From: Arthrobacter gandavensis
GTDB lineage: Bacteria; Actinomycetota; Actinomycetes; Actinomycetales; Micrococcaceae
Assembly (NCBI RefSeq): GCF_009192735.1
Contig: NZ_VTFU01000006.1
Coordinates: 1-64,000 of the forward strand
Length of the DNA stretch: 64,000 nucleotides
Reading direction: 5' to 3'
Below, in pieces: positions 52,774 to 61,421 of the stretch (the stretch's first letter is position 1; each line of letters starts with the position of its first letter). Under the pieces are notes generated by a model. That model was not told where the DNA came from, did not search any database, and saw only the letters and a program-made list of their open reading frames with translations. The position numbers and the translations under genes were made by a program.

Positions 52774-53753
52774 TTAGCCGAGAGTGTCGAGCTTGGCCTG
52801 CGCTTTTTCCACGGCCCGGCGGGCCGCACGGGCTGACCGGCGGGCGGCATCGCGTTCCCGTTCCAGGGTGCCGGCACGTCGGTCGACCGTGGACACGAGC
52901 CGTTCCAGGTCACGAATCCTCTCCCGCAGCTCATCGATTTCGTCAGTGAGCTCATCACGCCGGTCCGCCAGGTCATCAACCGCCTGCTGGGCGGCCTTCA
53001 GGGTGCCTTCAGCCTGTTCGGCGTCCCGCTGCGCCTCCTGCAGTGCTGCCCGGGCGGCGCGTTGTGCCCTTGCTGCCGCGGCCTTTTCCTTTCGTGCCGC
53101 CGCGGCGGATCCGGCGTCATCTCCGGGCGTCTCCGCCCGGGATGCCCGGCCGGTGCCGGTGCCGGAGCCGGTGCCGGAGGCAGTGCCCGTGCCGGACGCA
53201 GCGTCCGGACCGCTGCGCCGCTGTCCGTTAGCAGCGGCCGCACCGACCCGGGGTCGGCCACGGCGCCGGAAACATCCACCGGATCCCATCCGTTGGCTTC
53301 GAGCGCGCGGACCAGCTGTCCGCTGGATGCGGCCGCGGCGGCATCGGCATCCGTCATGGCGGCCCACAGGGTTTGTTCAACCTCGGCGCCCACCGCGGTA
53401 CTGACCGGATGTCCAAGTTCTTCGGCCAGGCTGCGGGCCTCCCGCGCAGCCGAACGGAGCAACCGCTGGCGTTCACCACTGAGCTGGCGCAGTTGTTTTT
53501 GGTCCAGATCGTTTTGTGCTTCGCGCAGGACCGCGCCCAGTTCGAGAACCTCGCTGACCAGCGAGGGACGGTGCAGCGTCAGCATGTTGACCAGCCACGC
53601 GGCGGAGGACGGCTTGGGCAATGCCCGGATGGCCTTACCCGATGGTTTGTCCCCGGCCTTGGCGGCGTCCGCCGCCCGCTGGTTTCGGGCGGCGGTGAAG
53701 GCGTCGGGCATGAGGGCGTACAGCTCGGTTACGGCATCCGCTGCCCCCGTCAT
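52774..53753 (-). pseudogene. Coiled-coil protein, interrupted by a frameshift
   Basis: Two overlapping frames read as one protein of about 325 residues. The first part from ATG 53753 (GAGAGGG upstream) runs TELYALMPDAFTAARNQRA and ALPKPSSAAWLVNMLTLHRPSL, which resembles an actinobacterial family of unknown role with a KPSxxAWxVN motif. The C-terminal part, in another frame, is a long coiled coil (DLADRRDELTDEIDELRERI, RDLERLVSTVDRRAG). The switch falls between about 53120 and 53210, in a GC-rich Pro/Ala or Gly/Thr-coding repeat region. Mutation or sequencing error cannot be told apart. Confidence 0.7.
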
Positions 53754-53808
53754 CCCTCTCCCTCACCTGTTCCGGACTGTTGCTGCGCCTGTTTGCTGAA
53801 GGGCCCGT

Positions 53809-54174
53809 TTACAAGAGCTGCATCAGCCGCCCCCACAGCACAAATGCAGCCATGATCAGAAGGATAGCCGGGAGAACCGCCGCCTGCCTCGGTCCACGGC
53901 GCAGGTGCAGGGCCACCGCGAGTGCCATGAGCGCCACCAGCCCGCCGGCAGCGGCGGGGGTCAGCAGGGGTGCCGCCCCCAGCAGGCCGGGGAGCAGGAG
54001 GCCCAGGCCGGCAACAACTTCCACGGCACCCAGGGCGCGGATAAGACCCAGGGGGTAGCCGTCCGTCCACGGCAGTCTCCGCAGCTTCCGTGAGGATCCG
54101 GTCAGGCGCTGCCCGCCGATTCCCATGAACATCACGGCAAGGACTATCTGCAGGATCCAAAGAAAAAGCGACAT
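53809..54174 (-). CDS. DoxX-family membrane protein
   Basis: 121 residues, four membrane helices with the DoxX layout: FLWILQIVLAVMFMGIGGQRLTG, GLIRALGAVEVVAGLGLLLPGLL, then two C-terminal helices. Roles for DoxX-like proteins range from membrane thiol metabolism to unknown. ATG with GAAGGAAC upstream. It lies 55 nt before the frameshifted coiled-coil gene on the same strand. Confidence 0.85.
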   Translation of the reverse strand: MSLFLWILQIVLAVMFMGIGGQRLTGSSRKLRRLPWTDGYPLGLIRALGAVEVVAGLGLLLPGLLGAAPLLTPAAAGGLVALMALAVALHLRRGPRQAAVLPAILLIMAAFVLWGRLMQLL

Positions 54175-54283
54175 GGGAGGGCGGAGTTCCTTCGGCGGGG
54201 CGGACTGAGGATTTAGTTAAGCACGGTTGGCGGCCGAAGACGAGGGGCCGGGCCCCGTGCAGTGCCGGCATGCGCGTGGTGGG

Positions 54284-55303
54284 TCAGGCGCGAAGATCCG
54301 CCGGGACCGACGTGCTGGTCCGCACCACGAACTCGGTGGGATAGAACCTCTGAATCCAGTCGGCCTCCAGCGGCTTATCCGCCAGCAGCGAGAGCACTGC
54401 GGCGACGGCGGCGGCCCCCTGCCCCCGCGGGTCCTGGCTGATGGTCGTAAGGCCAAAAACCTCGCCAAGCTCGTGCCCGTCAATCCCGATGACGGACAGG
54501 TCCTCGGGGACACGCAGTCCCAAACCCCTTGCCGCCAGAATGGTCCCGACGGCGATTTCATCCGAGGCGCAGAAGATGCCCGTAGGCCGGCCCCGGGGAG
54601 CGGCCAGGAGTGCCTTGGCGGCGTTTACTCCGCTGGCCACCGAAAAATCCGGACTGTTGATGTGCAGGCTTTCCAGCCCCGCGCGGGCCATGGCCTGTTC
54701 GTATCCGTCCCGCCGGGTGCTGCCGAGGCGGAAATCGCGCTCGCGTTCCTCTCCGCCGCCGATGTGGGCAATCCTGGTGTGCCCCAGGGAAATGAGGTGT
54801 TCCGTCGCAAGCACCGAAATGTTGGCCTCGTCCACCCGGATGGTGTGGGTCTGCGGCAGGGGGCCGCCAATGGCCACGATTGGCTTGTTGACGGCGTGCA
54901 GCTGTGCCAGTTCCTCGTCCGTGAGCTTCAGGGCCACGGCGATTACCGCGTCGAGCCGCTGGCGCCGCAGCATCTCGGTCAGCACGCTTTCGCGGTGCCC
55001 GGGGCTGTCGCTGGTGTTGTACAGGGTGAGGTCATAACCGGCATCGATGAGCGCGGCGGCCGCGCCCTCGAGAACCTGGGAAAAGTACCAGCGGCCAACC
55101 GTGGGCATGACAATCCCGATGTTGCGGCTGCGCCCGGAAGCGAGCGACGACGCATTGTAGGAAATCACAAAGCCCAGTTCGTCCGCTGCCGCTTGGACCT
55201 TTAGCCGGGTGGCGTCAGAGACCTTGCCGTTGCCGCTGAGGGCACGGGAGACAGTGGCTGATGAGACACCGGCGCGTGCCGCCACGTCTTTGATCCCTGC
55301 CAC
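54284..55303 (-). CDS. LacI-family transcriptional repressor
   Basis: About 339 residues. N-terminal helix-turn-helix GIKDVAARAGVSSATVSRALSG and hinge helix SYNASSLASGRSRNIGIVMP, then a periplasmic-binding-like sugar domain with GIFCASDEIAVG and LSVIGIDGHELG. GTG at 55303 with GAGGAG upstream. It lies downstream of the GH13 gene with a terminator between, and two LacI-type operators stand in the GH13/malE intergenic region, so it is a likely regulator of the maltose locus. The rhamnogalacturonan operator at 52656 is another possible target. Confidence 0.9.
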   Translation of the reverse strand: MAGIKDVAARAGVSSATVSRALSGNGKVSDATRLKVQAAADELGFVISYNASSLASGRSRNIGIVMPTVGRWYFSQVLEGAAAALIDAGYDLTLYNTSDSPGHRESVLTEMLRRQRLDAVIAVALKLTDEELAQLHAVNKPIVAIGGPLPQTHTIRVDEANISVLATEHLISLGHTRIAHIGGGEERERDFRLGSTRRDGYEQAMARAGLESLHINSPDFSVASGVNAAKALLAAPRGRPTGIFCASDEIAVGTILAARGLGLRVPEDLSVIGIDGHELGEVFGLTTISQDPRGQGAAAVAAVLSLLADKPLEADWIQRFYPTEFVVRTSTSVPADLRA

Positions 55304-55384
55304 TGATGCTCCTCGGGGTGGGTACGGTTTTTGGTGTGGGTGCGGATTTTTGGCGCCGGGCTTCAGCCCGGCGGCCGGAGCGTA

Positions 55385-55418
55385 CTGAGGCACCGGACCC
55401 AGGGGTCCGGTGCCTCAG
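55385..55418 (-). terminator. Terminator after the second GH13 gene
   Basis: CTGAGGCACCGGACCC (55385-55400) pairs perfectly with GGGTCCGGTGCCTCAG (55403-55418), a 16-bp stem with a 2-nt centre. It sits between the GH13 stop and the LacI start, ending the GH13 transcript. Confidence 0.8.
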
Positions 55419-55438
55419 CCATTCCACCATAGCGGCAG

Positions 55439-57163
55439 TCAGTTAATCCGGAGCCAAACGGCGTGGTTGGGCAGCAGCACGCCGTCGGCCGCGGCACCGG
55501 CTTCGCTGGCAACCAGCACTTCTCCGGCCGGGAGGTACAGCGGCTCCGTGCCCATGTTCAGCATGACCAGGACGTTGCCGTTCAGGAAGGCGACCACGGA
55601 GTCGGCGTCGACGTCGGGCCACCAGGCCAGGGAACCGGCACCGAGGGCATACTCCCGGCGCACGGCCAGGGCGCTGCGGTACAGGTTCAGGGTCGACGCC
55701 GGATCCTCGCGCTGGATATCGCGCGCCAGTGAGGCCCATTCCGCCGGCTGGGGCAGCCATGCTGCGCCCGTCGAGCTGAAGCCGAAGCTTTCGGCACCGG
55801 AGTACCACGGCAGGGGGACGCGGCAGCCGTCCCGGCCAAGACGTGCGCCGCCGGTGCGGTGGTACGTCGGATCCTCGCGGAAGTCGTGCGGCATGGTGGT
55901 GTGGTCGGGCAGCCCCAGCTCCTCGCCCTGGTACAGGTAGACGCCTCCCGGCAGGGCCAGCATCAGCAGGGAGGCTGCCCGTGCCCGCGACAGGCCCAGC
56001 CCGTAGTTGGGCTGCCGGTCATCCGGCCCGATGCCGTCGCCCGGGCGCTCCTGGTGCCCCTCAAGCCCAAAGCGCGTGGCGTGGCGCACGACGTCGTGGT
56101 TTGAGAGCACCCAAGTGGTGGGCGCCCCCACCTTGTCAAAGGCCTCCAGCGACGACGAAACGACGTGGCGCACGGCGCCGGCGTGCCAGTCATGGTGCAG
56201 ATAGGCGAAGTTGAAGGTTTGGTGCATTTCATCCGGACGGACCCAGTCCGAAAGCCGGTCCAGCGGATCGATGGTGGCTTCGGCACAGAGCACGCGCTCG
56301 CCGTCATAGCTCTCCAGGAGCTTGCGCCAGGAACGGAAGATGTCATGGACTTCGGCCTGGCCGAACATGGGTGCGTCGTGTCCCGGGAAACCCTCGGACG
56401 AGCAGCCGTCAGCGCGGCCGCCCCAATCCGGAAGTCCGGATTTCTTGACCAGGGCATGGGCCACGTCCACGCGGAAACCGCCCACGCCGCGGTCCAGCCA
56501 GAACCGGAGGGTCCGTTCAAACTCCTCCCGGACCGCTGGGTTGTCCCAGTTGAAGTCCGGCTGGCTGGAATCGAAGAGGTGCAGGTACCACTGCCCCGGG
56601 GTCCCGTCGGTTCCGGTGGTGCGGGTCCACGCCGAGCCGCCGAAGTGGGACTGCCAATTATTGGGCGGAAGATCGCCGTTGTCGCCGGTGCCGTCGCGGA
56701 AAATGAACATGTCACGCTCGGGGGAACCCGCGGAGGCCGCCAGGGCCGACTGGAAGAGCTCATGCTCGTTCGAGCAGTGGTTGGGGACGAGGTCCACGAT
56801 GACCCGGATACCGTGTCCCGAGGCTTTGGCCACCAGGGCGTCGAAGTCCTCCAGCGTCCCGAACAGGGGGTCAACGGAGCAGTAGTCGGCAACGTCGTAT
56901 CCGGCGTCGTTCTGCGGCGACTTGTAGAACGGGGACAGCCACAGCGCATCGATGTCGAGCTCGGCCAGGGAATCCATTTCGGCGGTGATGCCGGGGAGGT
57001 CGCCGATGCCGTCGCCGCTGAGGTCCCGGAAGGAGCGCGGATACACCTGGTAGATGACGGAGGAACGCCACCACTGGCGGTCGTGTTCGCTGGAGGCAGC
57101 GTGCAGGGGGACAAGTGCCGGGCCGGTCTCTGCACCGGTGCCGGGGATTACGTGGCTGAGCAT
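55439..57163 (-). CDS. GH13 alpha-glucosidase of the maltose locus
   Basis: About 574 residues and a close paralog of the enzyme at 857-2575: the barrel motifs VDLVPNHCS, GGFRVDVAHA (nucleophile about D233), VLCAEATI (acid/base about E295) and VLSNHDVV (D357) are aligned with almost no gaps. It releases glucose from imported maltose-type oligosaccharides in the cytoplasm. The frame is open to 57211, but ATG 57163 has AGGA at correct spacing and lies downstream of the operator at 57197-57210. Divergent from malE, followed by a strong terminator and the LacI gene. Confidence 0.93.
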   Translation of the reverse strand: MLSHVIPGTGAETGPALVPLHAASSEHDRQWWRSSVIYQVYPRSFRDLSGDGIGDLPGITAEMDSLAELDIDALWLSPFYKSPQNDAGYDVADYCSVDPLFGTLEDFDALVAKASGHGIRVIVDLVPNHCSNEHELFQSALAASAGSPERDMFIFRDGTGDNGDLPPNNWQSHFGGSAWTRTTGTDGTPGQWYLHLFDSSQPDFNWDNPAVREEFERTLRFWLDRGVGGFRVDVAHALVKKSGLPDWGGRADGCSSEGFPGHDAPMFGQAEVHDIFRSWRKLLESYDGERVLCAEATIDPLDRLSDWVRPDEMHQTFNFAYLHHDWHAGAVRHVVSSSLEAFDKVGAPTTWVLSNHDVVRHATRFGLEGHQERPGDGIGPDDRQPNYGLGLSRARAASLLMLALPGGVYLYQGEELGLPDHTTMPHDFREDPTYHRTGGARLGRDGCRVPLPWYSGAESFGFSSTGAAWLPQPAEWASLARDIQREDPASTLNLYRSALAVRREYALGAGSLAWWPDVDADSVVAFLNGNVLVMLNMGTEPLYLPAGEVLVASEAGAAADGVLLPNHAVWLRIN

Positions 57164-57196
57164 GGGTGCCATCCTAGGGGCATGGACAGCCCAAAA

Positions 57197-57210
57197 TGAA
57201 AACGCTTCCA
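57197..57210. promoter_or_regulatory. LacI/CcpA-type operator upstream of the GH13 gene
   Basis: TGAAAACGCTTCCA fits the TGWAAnCGnTnWCA pattern of LacI-family and cre-type sites with one mismatch. It lies 34 nt upstream of the GH13 start in the divergent GH13/malE region. Confidence 0.6.
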
Positions 57211-57326
57211 TCCAAGCCGCAGATCCTAAGATTGCTGATTATTTTCCCACATGCCTTACTCTGGCCGGGTTTTCGCAGAGAATCACCGTCTCCGATGGGG
57301 ACAAAAACTGTGACGCGGATCTGTGA

Positions 57327-57356
57327 TTGGACGCACAACGTGTACGCGCTTACACT
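57327..57356 (+). promoter_or_regulatory. Promoter and operator of malE
   Basis: TTGGAC (57327-57332) and TACACT (57351-57356) are a possible -35/-10 with 18-nt spacing. GTGTACGCGCTTACAC (57340-57355), a near-palindrome with TGTA/TACA ends and GCGC centre, overlaps the spacer and -10, as expected of a LacI-type repressor site. The leader to the malE ATG is about 125 nt. Confidence 0.55.
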
Positions 57357-57485
57357 TTCTCCGTACTGAGGTCCCGATGGAGTGTTCCGCTGCTCCTGCC
57401 TTTCCGTCGCGCCAGCGCACGGGGCGGGGGCACCAGCGCTGAGAACTGCCGGAATCCATTTGAAAAACATAGGAGAGGTTCACCA

Positions 57486-58772
57486 ATGAAGGTGCACACC
57501 ACGGGTATGACGGCGCCACGCCGCCGCGCCCTCGCTCTCGGGGCCGTTTCGGTCACCGCTGCCCTTGTCCTGAGCGCCTGCGGCGGCGGTGATTCCGCTG
57601 ACAGCGCGGACTCCACCGACCTGGCCACCGCCGGGGCCACCACGCTCACCATGTGGGTTGACGCGGAACGTTCGCCGGCCCTGACGGACGTCGCTGCCCA
57701 GTTCAAGGAAGACACCGGCATTGAAATCAAGCTGGTCACCAAGGACTTTGAGCAGGTATCCGATGACTTCATCACGCAGGTTCCCACCGGAAAGGGCCCT
57801 GACCTGATCGTGGGTCCGCATGACTGGCTGGGCAAGTTTGTCCTGAACGGCGTGGTGTCCCCCATTGAGCTGGGCGACAAGGCCGCGGACTTCCAGGAAT
57901 CGGCAGTCAAGGCCATGACGTACGAGGGCAGCACCTACGGCGTTCCGTACTCCATCGAGAACATTGGCCTGCTGCGCAACGCTGACCTGGTTCCCGAACC
58001 GGCCGCCACCATGGACGAAGTCATCGCCAACGGCAAGGCAGCAGTTGAGAAGGGCGCCGAATTCCCGTTCCTGGTGGGGATGGACCCCAAGCAGGGCGAT
58101 CCGTACCACCTGTACCCGTTCCAGACCTCCATGGGCGTGCCCGTCTTTGGAACTGACGAGACCGGCGGCTATGACGCTTCGAAGCTGGAGCTGGGCAACA
58201 GCAACGGTGCTGCCTTCGCAGCGAAGGTGAAGGAATGGGGCGAGGCGGGAGCAGGCATCCTGAACTCCAACATCACCGCTGACATTGCCAAGGAAAAGTT
58301 CAACGCCGGAGCGTCCCCGTACTTCCTGACCGGACCGTGGAACGTGCCGCTGGCCGAGGAAGCCGGGATCAACGTCGTCGTTGACCCGCTGCCGACCGCA
58401 GGCGACCAGCCCGCTCAGCCCTTCGTGGGCGTGAACGGTTTCTTCATCAGCTCCAAGAGCGCCAACTCCCTGGCCGCCACCGAGTTTGCCCTGAACTACC
58501 TCACCACCGAGGCCGTGCAGGACGCCATGTTCGAAGGCGGCGGACGTCCGCCGGCCCTGAACGCATCCTTCGAGAAGGCAGCCGAAGACCCGACGGTCGC
58601 TGCTTTCGGCGAAATCGGCGCCAACGGCGTACCCATGCCGGCCATCCCGGAAATGGGTGCCGTGTGGGCCGACTGGGGCGCAACCGAACTGGCCCTGATC
58701 AAGGGCCAGGGCGATCCCGCCGAGTCCTGGGCAACGATGGTCGGCAACGTCGAAGCGAAGATCGCCAAGTAG
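57486..58772 (+). CDS. malE: Maltose/maltodextrin-binding lipoprotein
   Basis: About 428 residues. Signal peptide with lipobox LVLSACGG (Cys about 31). The mature part is a MalE-type fold: TLTMWVDAERSPAL, PDLIVGPHDWLGKFVLNGVVSPIEL, YGVPYSIENIGLLRNADLVPEPAATMDEV, YFLTGPWNVP and FVGVNGFFISSKSAN. Captures maltose or maltodextrins for MalFG. AGGAGAGG precedes the ATG at 57486. A 16-bp hairpin separates it from malF, and operators for a LacI-type repressor lie upstream. Confidence 0.92.
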   Translation: MKVHTTGMTAPRRRALALGAVSVTAALVLSACGGGDSADSADSTDLATAGATTLTMWVDAERSPALTDVAAQFKEDTGIEIKLVTKDFEQVSDDFITQVPTGKGPDLIVGPHDWLGKFVLNGVVSPIELGDKAADFQESAVKAMTYEGSTYGVPYSIENIGLLRNADLVPEPAATMDEVIANGKAAVEKGAEFPFLVGMDPKQGDPYHLYPFQTSMGVPVFGTDETGGYDASKLELGNSNGAAFAAKVKEWGEAGAGILNSNITADIAKEKFNAGASPYFLTGPWNVPLAEEAGINVVVDPLPTAGDQPAQPFVGVNGFFISSKSANSLAATEFALNYLTTEAVQDAMFEGGGRPPALNASFEKAAEDPTVAAFGEIGANGVPMPAIPEMGAVWADWGATELALIKGQGDPAESWATMVGNVEAKIAK

Positions 58773-58834
58773 TCCGGCATCAGCCGCACCTGAGATAGAC
58801 ACCGCTCCGGCCTTCCGCCGGGGCACAAGGTATG

Positions 58835-58877
58835 CGGGCCGGGACACTGCCCTTTTGGAGCGCAGTGTCCCGGCCCG
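58835..58877 (+). terminator. Intra-operon hairpin between malE and malF
   Basis: CGGGCCGGGACACTGC (58835-58850) pairs perfectly over 16 bp with GCAGTGTCCCGGCCCG (58862-58877), loop of 11 nt. Placed 63 nt after malE and 23 nt before malF. Likely stabilises or partly ends the malE mRNA so that binding protein exceeds permease. Confidence 0.7.
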
Positions 58878-58899
58878 AACCGGTTCAAGGAGAACCCCG

Positions 58900-60507
58900 A
58901 TGGTTGATCAGCTGGACACCCCTGTCCGCCCAGACATTTCCGCACGACCTCCCAAGCGCCGCCGAGGCCCCGATTCCATGGCCGGCCTGCTGGCCAAGAT
59001 TCTGCTCCTGGGCCTGACGGATGCGTTTGCCGTCTACGTCCTCATGGCCCTGTTCATGAATGAAAAATGGGCCGTCCTCGCTGTTGCCGCAGCGGTGACC
59101 GTGCTGATCAACTGGATCTACCTGCGCCGCGGTGGCCTGCCGGCCAAATATCTGGCGCCGGGCGTCCTGTTCCTGGTGGTCTTCCAGGTTTTTGTGGTGG
59201 TGTACAGCGGATATATCGCCTTCACCAACTACGGAGACGGACACAACAGCACCAAGGAAGATGCCATATCGGCCATCTCCATGAGCGCCCAAAAGCGGGT
59301 TCCGGATTCCCCGGCCTACCAGGTGTCGGTGGTGGAAAAGGACGATGTCCTGTCCCTGCTGGTCACTGATCCCGACGGCGGCGTCCGCATCGGCACCACG
59401 GGCGAACCGCTCGAGGAAGCCGAGGGCGCCGAAATCGGCGGCACGGGAAAGGCCACCGGGGCCGACGGATACCGCACCCTCACCTTCAACGAGCTGCTGG
59501 CCGTCCAGCAGGACATCACCGCCATCAAGGTCCCGCTGTCCGAGGACCTCGACGACGGGATCCTGCAGACCGCCGACGGATCCAACGCCTACGTCTTCAA
59601 ACCGGTGCTGATCTACGACGAAGCGGCGGACACCTTCACCGACACCGAAACGGGCACCGTCTACACGGACGGCGGCGAAGGTGCGTTCACATCGGAGGAC
59701 GGCCAGCGGCTGGCCACGGGCTGGAAGGTGGGAGTGGGCTTCGAGAACTTTGAACGGGCCTTCACGGATCCGGACCTCCGCGGACCGCTGCTCAGCGTCA
59801 TTGTCTGGACCTTCACGTTTGCCCTCGGATCGGTGCTCCTGTGCTTCGGACTGGGGTTGTTCCTGGCCCTGACCTTCAACCATCCAAACCTGCGCGGCAA
59901 GAAGATCTACCGCACGATCATGATCCTGCCGTACGCCTTCCCGGCGTTCCTGGCCGGCCTGGTCTGGTCCGGAATGCTGAACCAGGAATTTGGCTTTATC
60001 AACGCAGCCCTGTTCGGCGGCGCCGACATCCCCTGGCTGACCGACCCGTGGCTGGCGAAAATCAGCGTGCTGGTGGTGAATACGTGGCTCGGGTTCCCCT
60101 ACATGTTCCTGGTCTGCACCGGAGCCCTGCAGTCCCTGCCGGAGGATGTCAACGAGGCGGCCCGCATGGACGGGGCATCCGCGTGGCGGATTTTCCGCTC
60201 GATCAAGCTGCCCCTGCTGCTGGTGTCCACCGCTCCGCTGCTCATCTCCACCTTTGCCTTCAACTTCAACAACTTCAACGTGATCTTCATGCTCACCGGC
60301 GGCGGACCCCGGTTCACCGACACCAACATGGACATCGGAGCCACGGATCTGTTGATCACGCTGGTCTATAAGGTGGCCTTCGGGCAGGGATCCGGGCGTG
60401 ACTACGGCCTTGCCAGTGCGCTCGCCGTCATTATCTTCATCATCGTGGCAGTCATCTCAGCGGTCAGCTTCCGGCAGACCAAGGCGCTGGAGGAAGTGAA
60501 CTCATGA
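58900..60507 (+). CDS. malF: Maltose ABC permease MalF
   Basis: About 535 residues with the long N-terminal extension and a large extracytoplasmic insert (about residues 105-270) after helix 3, characteristic of MalF. The C-terminal six-helix core carries the EAA loop DVNEAARMDGASAWRIFRSIKLP near 420-442. ATG 58900 with AAGGAGAA upstream. Overlaps malG by 4 nt. The ATPase is not in the locus; MsmK at 4168 is the candidate. Confidence 0.92.
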   Translation: MVDQLDTPVRPDISARPPKRRRGPDSMAGLLAKILLLGLTDAFAVYVLMALFMNEKWAVLAVAAAVTVLINWIYLRRGGLPAKYLAPGVLFLVVFQVFVVVYSGYIAFTNYGDGHNSTKEDAISAISMSAQKRVPDSPAYQVSVVEKDDVLSLLVTDPDGGVRIGTTGEPLEEAEGAEIGGTGKATGADGYRTLTFNELLAVQQDITAIKVPLSEDLDDGILQTADGSNAYVFKPVLIYDEAADTFTDTETGTVYTDGGEGAFTSEDGQRLATGWKVGVGFENFERAFTDPDLRGPLLSVIVWTFTFALGSVLLCFGLGLFLALTFNHPNLRGKKIYRTIMILPYAFPAFLAGLVWSGMLNQEFGFINAALFGGADIPWLTDPWLAKISVLVVNTWLGFPYMFLVCTGALQSLPEDVNEAARMDGASAWRIFRSIKLPLLLVSTAPLLISTFAFNFNNFNVIFMLTGGGPRFTDTNMDIGATDLLITLVYKVAFGQGSGRDYGLASALAVIIFIIVAVISAVSFRQTKALEEVNS

Positions 60508-61421
60508 GCAATGCAACTCTGACCCCGGCACGGACCACTGCCCGCCCGGCCGCGGAACCCCGCCAAAGTTTTGGATCCTGGTTCCGGGACAAGGGCTGGC
60601 GCCACCTGGTGGGCCTGGTGATGGGCGTCTTTGCGCTCTTTCCGCTGGCCTATGTGCTGTCCGCCGCCCTCAGCCCCACCGGCACCCTGGTGTCGGCGAG
60701 CGGACTGTTCAGCACCATCGAGTTCGACAACTTCGTCAAGCTGTTTTCGGATCCGCAGAAGCCCTTCGCCAGATGGTTCATGAACACTCTCATTGTCGGG
60801 CTGATCACCAGCGCCGGCACCGTGTTCCTCGGCGCGCTGGCCGCGTACTCCTTCTCCCGGATGCGGTTCACCGGCCGGCGCTTTGGGCTGCTGAGCCTGA
60901 TGCTCCTGCAGATGTTCCCGCAGATGCTCGGCGTCGTAGCCATTTTCCTGCTGCTGAGCGGCATTTCCGACGTCGTTCCGTGGCTGGGGCTGGGAAGCCA
61001 GACCGGCCTGATCATGGTGTACCTCGGCGGCGCCCTGGGCGTAAACACCTACCTGATGTACGGGTTCTTCAACACGGTTCCGAAGTCCCTGGACGAAGCG
61101 GCCCGCATTGACGGAGCCAGCCACATCCAGATCTTCTTCACCATCATCCTGCGGCTGGTCACCCCCATCCTGGCGATTGTGGGACTGCTGTCCTTCATCA
61201 CCTCAACGGGCGAGTTCCTGATCGCCTCCATCGTGCTCAATGATCCGGATGCCCAGACCCTGGCCGTGGGCCTGTATTCCTTCATCGGCGACAGCCAGTC
61301 CCGCACCTGGGGTGTCTTCTCCGCCGGCGCGGTTCTGGCCGCCCTGCCGGTCATGGCACTGTTCCTGTTCCTGCAGCGCTTCATCACCACCGGGCTGGTT
61401 GCTGGAGCCGTAAAGGGCTAG
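60504..61421 (+). CDS. malG: Maltose ABC permease MalG
   Basis: 305 residues, six helices, EAA loop SLDEAARIDGASHIQIFFTIILR near 200-222, and the typical C-terminal FITTGLVAGAVKG. The N-terminal Ala/Pro-rich tail precedes helix 1. ATG overlaps malF. Completes the maltose importer. The stop overlaps the aldo/keto reductase stop by 4 nt on the opposite strand. Confidence 0.92.
   Translation: MSNATLTPARTTARPAAEPRQSFGSWFRDKGWRHLVGLVMGVFALFPLAYVLSAALSPTGTLVSASGLFSTIEFDNFVKLFSDPQKPFARWFMNTLIVGLITSAGTVFLGALAAYSFSRMRFTGRRFGLLSLMLLQMFPQMLGVVAIFLLLSGISDVVPWLGLGSQTGLIMVYLGGALGVNTYLMYGFFNTVPKSLDEAARIDGASHIQIFFTIILRLVTPILAIVGLLSFITSTGEFLIASIVLNDPDAQTLAVGLYSFIGDSQSRTWGVFSAGAVLAALPVMALFLFLQRFITTGLVAGAVKG

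Noticed and set aside
58835-58877. 16-bp hairpin as a phage attachment or recombination site
   Set aside because: No integrase or tRNA nearby and its place in an operon gap after malE is better explained as an mRNA-level element.
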